Source: Acidobacteriaceae bacterium (GTDB lineage: Bacteria; Acidobacteriota; Terriglobia; Terriglobales; Acidobacteriaceae). Taken from it: 64,000 nt of DNA. Below, one piece after another: positions 61,133-64,000 of this stretch. The stretch lies in the NCBI GenBank assembly GCA_003134995.1, contig PLDC01000017.1:232283-296282 (forward strand), in the 5' to 3' direction. The position numbers and the translations under genes are program-made. Within the stretch, counting starts at the first letter, position 1. Each line of letters opens with the position of its first letter. The notes beneath the pieces are model-generated. The model was not told the DNA's origin. It saw nothing but the letters and a program-made list of their open reading frames with translations, and did no database searches.

Positions 61133-61918
61133 CTATTTCGGCGAGGTCGAACTTCCAGACTGCAAGCCTAGTCCTGATCCGTAGTATTCCGCCAAGGCCT
61201 TCCGTTCTTCTTCCGTGAGCAAGGCTGCAATCGTGCGCATGGGCTCGTTGATGTCGTTGGTTCGCGTCCCGTTTGCGAATGCTTCGAGCTGGATGAGAAC
61301 GTAATCCGTGTTTTGGGTCATGAGCGACGGAACTCCGGGACGATAGGCTACCGGGCCATGACAGGCCTGGCACGGCGGAATGCCGCGCTCACCGTCTCCG
61401 AAGGAAACCAGGTGCGTCGCGATTGCCGCGTGACCCTGATCGGGCCGGGATTGCGGAAAGGCTCGGTTATCCTGGGGATCGGTGAAGACGGGCAGCTTTG
61501 AAAAATAGGCGACGACATCGGCTTCGTCGCGGGGCGAGAGCGAAGCTGCTATGGGGTCCATCGCGTGGGAGAGACGTTTCTGAGTTCGGAAATCTTCCAA
61601 TTGCTTCCAGATTGCGAGTTTGTTCAGGCCCGCCAGGTTCGGGGTCGACGCTCTTGCGCTGAAACCTTCGTCTCCATGGCAATGGCCGCACCTTTTTGCC
61701 AGCAGCAGCCCGCGAAAGGCATCTCCGGAAGACGCCGCCGCTATCGTTTCTGGCGTCCAAGCTACATTGGATGGAACTCGATCTGGGGGACTATCGCCCG
61801 CCTGGAGCAAGAGCGCACATGCGGCCAGTGTGACAAGAAGTGTAAAGCCCAAAGTCAGCGCAGCCTTGGGGCGCGGAAGATTCGCGGCAGAAGCCGCAGG
61901 CCGGTTATTGCGCAGCAC
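61133..61918 (-). CDS. Dihaem cytochrome c
   Basis: The 261-residue protein starts at GTG 61918, preceded by AGAGGAACC, and overlaps the CuA protein gene by 14 bases. An N-terminal signal anchor (LTLGFTLLVTLAACALLL) precedes two c-type haem motifs, CGHCH and CQACH. Candidate axial methionines occur in HAMDP and EPMRT. It resembles the cytochrome c4/c553 class, with two similar domains. It probably carries electrons in the periplasm to or from the adjacent CuA protein. Confidence 0.9.
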   Translation of the reverse strand: MLRNNRPAASAANLPRPKAALTLGFTLLVTLAACALLLQAGDSPPDRVPSNVAWTPETIAAASSGDAFRGLLLAKRCGHCHGDEGFSARASTPNLAGLNKLAIWKQLEDFRTQKRLSHAMDPIAASLSPRDEADVVAYFSKLPVFTDPQDNRAFPQSRPDQGHAAIATHLVSFGDGERGIPPCQACHGPVAYRPGVPSLMTQNTDYVLIQLEAFANGTRTNDINEPMRTIAALLTEEERKALAEYYGSGLGLQSGSSTSPK

Positions 61919-62426
61919 AGGTTCCTCTTTCTCCGGGCTGCAGGGTGGGGAACTGATCGCGCGGCACAACTTTCACTTCTGATCGCATAGCGTAATGTCC
62001 TGCACCGCAAAATTCGCGGCAGACGGTTTTGTAGTCGCCGGCCTTGGGAAACTGAAGTTGAGTCTGGCTTACCGTGCCCGGCAAGACTTTCACTGCATCG
62101 TCAGTACCGTTGAATGTGAGCGAGTGCACGGCGTCGGCGCTGGTGATGCGAAGATGAACTGGAACTCCAACAGGAACCACGATGCAGTGCGGGATGAACA
62201 GGTATTGCTGCGCGATCATGCGCACGGTGACCGAGCCGTCTGAATTTTGTTCGGTTCCTAGATTGTTCTCTACGAACTCTCCCGCCAGGTGCAGCGACAG
62301 AGGATCGACGTGATGGCCCCTAAGAAAATGCAGAAGAGGAACGTCGATCTGGTAGTAGCGCGTGGCAGGGATCAGGCTCAGGGCGAATGCCCAGAGGAAC
62401 AACGTTCGCAGCTTTCGCCAGTTCAC
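61905..62426 (-). CDS. Cytochrome c oxidase subunit II-like CuA protein
   Basis: The 173-residue protein has one N-terminal membrane helix and a cupredoxin domain with a complete binuclear CuA site: the first His in AVHSLTF, then the two Cys, His and Met of CREFCGAGHYAM. It is short like ba3-type or 'b'-family subunit II. No catalytic subunit I, subunit III or assembly gene is adjacent; the next genes are cytochrome c and ileS. It could serve a distantly encoded oxidase or act as a CuA electron-transfer partner. It begins 12 bases after ileS. Confidence 0.88.
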   Translation of the reverse strand: MNWRKLRTLFLWAFALSLIPATRYYQIDVPLLHFLRGHHVDPLSLHLAGEFVENNLGTEQNSDGSVTVRMIAQQYLFIPHCIVVPVGVPVHLRITSADAVHSLTFNGTDDAVKVLPGTVSQTQLQFPKAGDYKTVCREFCGAGHYAMRSEVKVVPRDQFPTLQPGERGTCAAQ

Positions 62427-62438
62427 AGGTCGCTCGAT

Positions 62439-64000
62439 TTACTGGGCAGCTTCCAGTTCTTTCAACACGGCGCTGCAACGCTCGCAGACTGTCGGATACG
62501 TTTTGTCCTCGCCAACGCGGGTTGAGTAATTCCAGCAGCGCTCGCACTTGGCTCCATCCGCTTTCTTCACTTCGACGTGTACGCTTGCTGTGCCATTGCC
62601 GGAGGCCTGAGTCAGCGTTGCTGCGGAGACGATGAACAGATAACGCAGTTCGTCAGCGTGGCGAGACAGCACGGAATAGATTGTGTCAGGAGCAGAAATG
62701 CTAACTTGGGCCTCGAGGCCGGTGCCGATGAGCTTATTGTTGCGCGCTTCTTCGAGCGCTTTGAGAACCTCATCGCGGACGGAACGAAGCGTTATCCAAT
62801 CCTGAGCGGACTTCTCATCGCAGGCAGCGCCGTTCGCGCCAAGAATTTCCGCCGCGGAAGGGAACAGCGCGAGGTGCACGCTTTCGCCTCGTCCCGTGGT
62901 CTTCGGCAAGTAATCCCAAACCTCTTCTGAGGTGAAGCTCATGATGGGAGCAAGGAGACGAACCAGAGTTTCTCCGATATGCCAGATCGCGGTCTGCGCA
63001 CTGCGGCGCTTGGGCGACTTAGGCGCGGAGATGTAAAGGCGGTCTTTCAGCACATCGAAATAGAACGCGCTGAGGTCGACGATACAGAAATGATTCAGAC
63101 GATGATAGATCTTGTGGAAGGCGAACTCGTCATATGAGGTGCGCACATCGGCGGCGAAGGCCTGAGTCTGGCACAGCATGTACTGATCGAGTGGTTCCAT
63201 GTTCTCGAATGCAACCGCACCGGCCTCGGGATTGAAGTCTCCGAGATTTCCGAGGATGTAGCGGAAGGTGTTGCGAATCTTGCGATAGTTTTCGGCGACC
63301 GTCAGCATGAGGCGCTCTGAGCCGACGACGTCTTCACGGAAATCGACCGACGCTACCCACAAGCGAACGACTTCTCCACCGAGCCTGTTCGCGATGTCGA
63401 CAGGGTCCACGTCGTTGCCACGCGACTTTGACATGGCCTGGCCCTTTTCGTCGAGCGTCCATCCGGGCGTGACTACATTTTTGTACGGCGGAGTTCCGTG
63501 CGTGCCCATGGCACAGAGCAGAGACGACTGGAACCAGCCGCGATATTGGTCACCTCCTTCGAGATAAAGATCGGACGGCCAGGGATACGTGGGCTCATCG
63601 GCGATGAGCGCGAGGTAGCTTGCGCCGGATTCGAGCCATACGTCGAAGATGTCGGTTTCCTTCTCGAACTTCGCGCCGCCGCAGTGCGGGCATTTGGTGT
63701 CTGCGGGAAGAAGCGAGTCAGGTTCGGATGTGAACCAGGCATCGGCGCCAGAGCGCGCGAACAGCTCAACGACTTTCTTGTTGATTGCGTGATCGTTGAG
63801 CGGCTTGCCGCAGCCTTCGCACAGAAAAACTGCAATAGGCACGCCCCACACGCGCTGCCGGGAGATGCACCAATCGGGGCGCGTCGCGATCATGTTTGAG
63901 AGCCGCTCTTCGCCCCATGCGGGATCCCACTGCACGTGTTTGATTTCTGCGAGCGTGTGCTGGCGCAGAATGTCGTCCTTGGACTTCTCACCCGGCATGG
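62439..64000 (-). CDS. ileS: Isoleucyl-tRNA synthetase, C-terminal part (partial)
   Basis: The gene runs off the window edge; the visible 520 codons lack the start and the HIGH motif. Visible parts are ATRPDWCISRQRVWGVPI, CEGCGKPL, the editing/catalytic DVWLESGAS, GDQYRGWFQSSLL, the KMSKS-type signature AMSKSRG, and the C-terminal zinc-binding CERCWNY...CERC. It charges tRNA-Ile in the cytoplasm. It is followed at 12 bases by the CuA protein gene and then the cytochrome c, an unusual operon continuation. Confidence 0.96.
   Translation of the reverse strand, partial: MPGEKSKDDILRQHTLAEIKHVQWDPAWGEERLSNMIATRPDWCISRQRVWGVPIAVFLCEGCGKPLNDHAINKKVVELFARSGADAWFTSEPDSLLPADTKCPHCGGAKFEKETDIFDVWLESGASYLALIADEPTYPWPSDLYLEGGDQYRGWFQSSLLCAMGTHGTPPYKNVVTPGWTLDEKGQAMSKSRGNDVDPVDIANRLGGEVVRLWVASVDFREDVVGSERLMLTVAENYRKIRNTFRYILGNLGDFNPEAGAVAFENMEPLDQYMLCQTQAFAADVRTSYDEFAFHKIYHRLNHFCIVDLSAFYFDVLKDRLYISAPKSPKRRSAQTAIWHIGETLVRLLAPIMSFTSEEVWDYLPKTTGRGESVHLALFPSAAEILGANGAACDEKSAQDWITLRSVRDEVLKALEEARNNKLIGTGLEAQVSISAPDTIYSVLSRHADELRYLFIVSAATLTQASGNGTASVHVEVKKADGAKCERCWNYSTRVGEDKTYPTVCERCSAVLKELEAAQ

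Overview
This is a 64-kb, GC-rich, densely coded bacterial chromosome segment, most likely from Acidobacteriota (a Koribacter/Terriglobia-like lineage). That placement is an inference from gene content: Ser/Thr kinases fused to beta-propellers, a sedolisin (S53) protease with Ig-like repeats, DUF3857/transglutaminase proteins, M61, M28 and M1 peptidases (one with a carboxypeptidase-regulatory domain), and dispersed 'CHPERSEGS', 'SGQA' and 'TAEDAEDAEK'-type repeats. No rRNA, tRNA, CRISPR array, phage or transposase gene was seen.

Layout. 1-7.7 kb: two tandem DUF3857 proteins (the first cut by the window edge and frameshifted), tatA-tatC, two M28 zinc peptidases (one glutaminyl-cyclase-like lipoprotein) and a TerC-family protein. 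7.7-9.7 kb: aroB and ubiE/menG. 9.7-12.1 kb (minus): exported PpiC-like isomerase and an SDR epimerase. 12.4-16.5 kb (plus): CDF cation exporter, OsmC protein, frameshifted EamA transporter, YceI protein and a small PstS-like protein. 16.5-23.2 kb (minus): ygfZ, a DUF1844 protein, a PhnP-like beta-lactamase-fold hydrolase, ribF and an M1 peptidase, with palindromic repeats in three successive gaps. 23.6-32.5 kb: isocitrate/isopropylmalate-type dehydrogenase, methyltransferase, secreted HExxH metallopeptidase, aspartyl protease with PDZ domain, MTA phosphorylase, PfkB kinase and a GT-C type membrane glycosyltransferase. 32.5-39.3 kb: MgtC protein, a DapF homologue with both catalytic cysteines replaced by serine, LD-carboxypeptidase, Mpl, an M61 peptidase and a PlsC acyltransferase; the centre looks like peptidoglycan-peptide recycling. 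39.4-43.7 kb: a Ser/Thr kinase with a beta-propeller, interrupted by an in-frame TGA, then lpxD and a lipoprotein. 43.8-49.7 kb: S53 protease and a membrane patatin. 49.8-53.2 kb: a conserved hypothetical, a CCA-adding-type nucleotidyltransferase with a histone-H1-like tail, and a Gly-rich exported protein. 53.3-61 kb: dnaE, accA and a korA-korB 2-oxoacid:acceptor oxidoreductase pair. 61.1-64 kb (minus): end of ileS followed by a CuA protein and a dihaem cytochrome c.

Two things stand out beyond the gene list. First, at least a dozen intergenic gaps hold hairpin elements built from short repeated 'words' (for example TAGGGAT, CAGTGGT, GGCTTCG, CAGTTCT). Each has different words but the same word-loop-reverse-complement design, and several lie against or inside gene ends, in two cases supplying the stop codon. 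Second, four genes carry single-base lesions (three frameshifts and one TGG-to-TGA change). These are either real decay or assembly error, and should be checked against reads.
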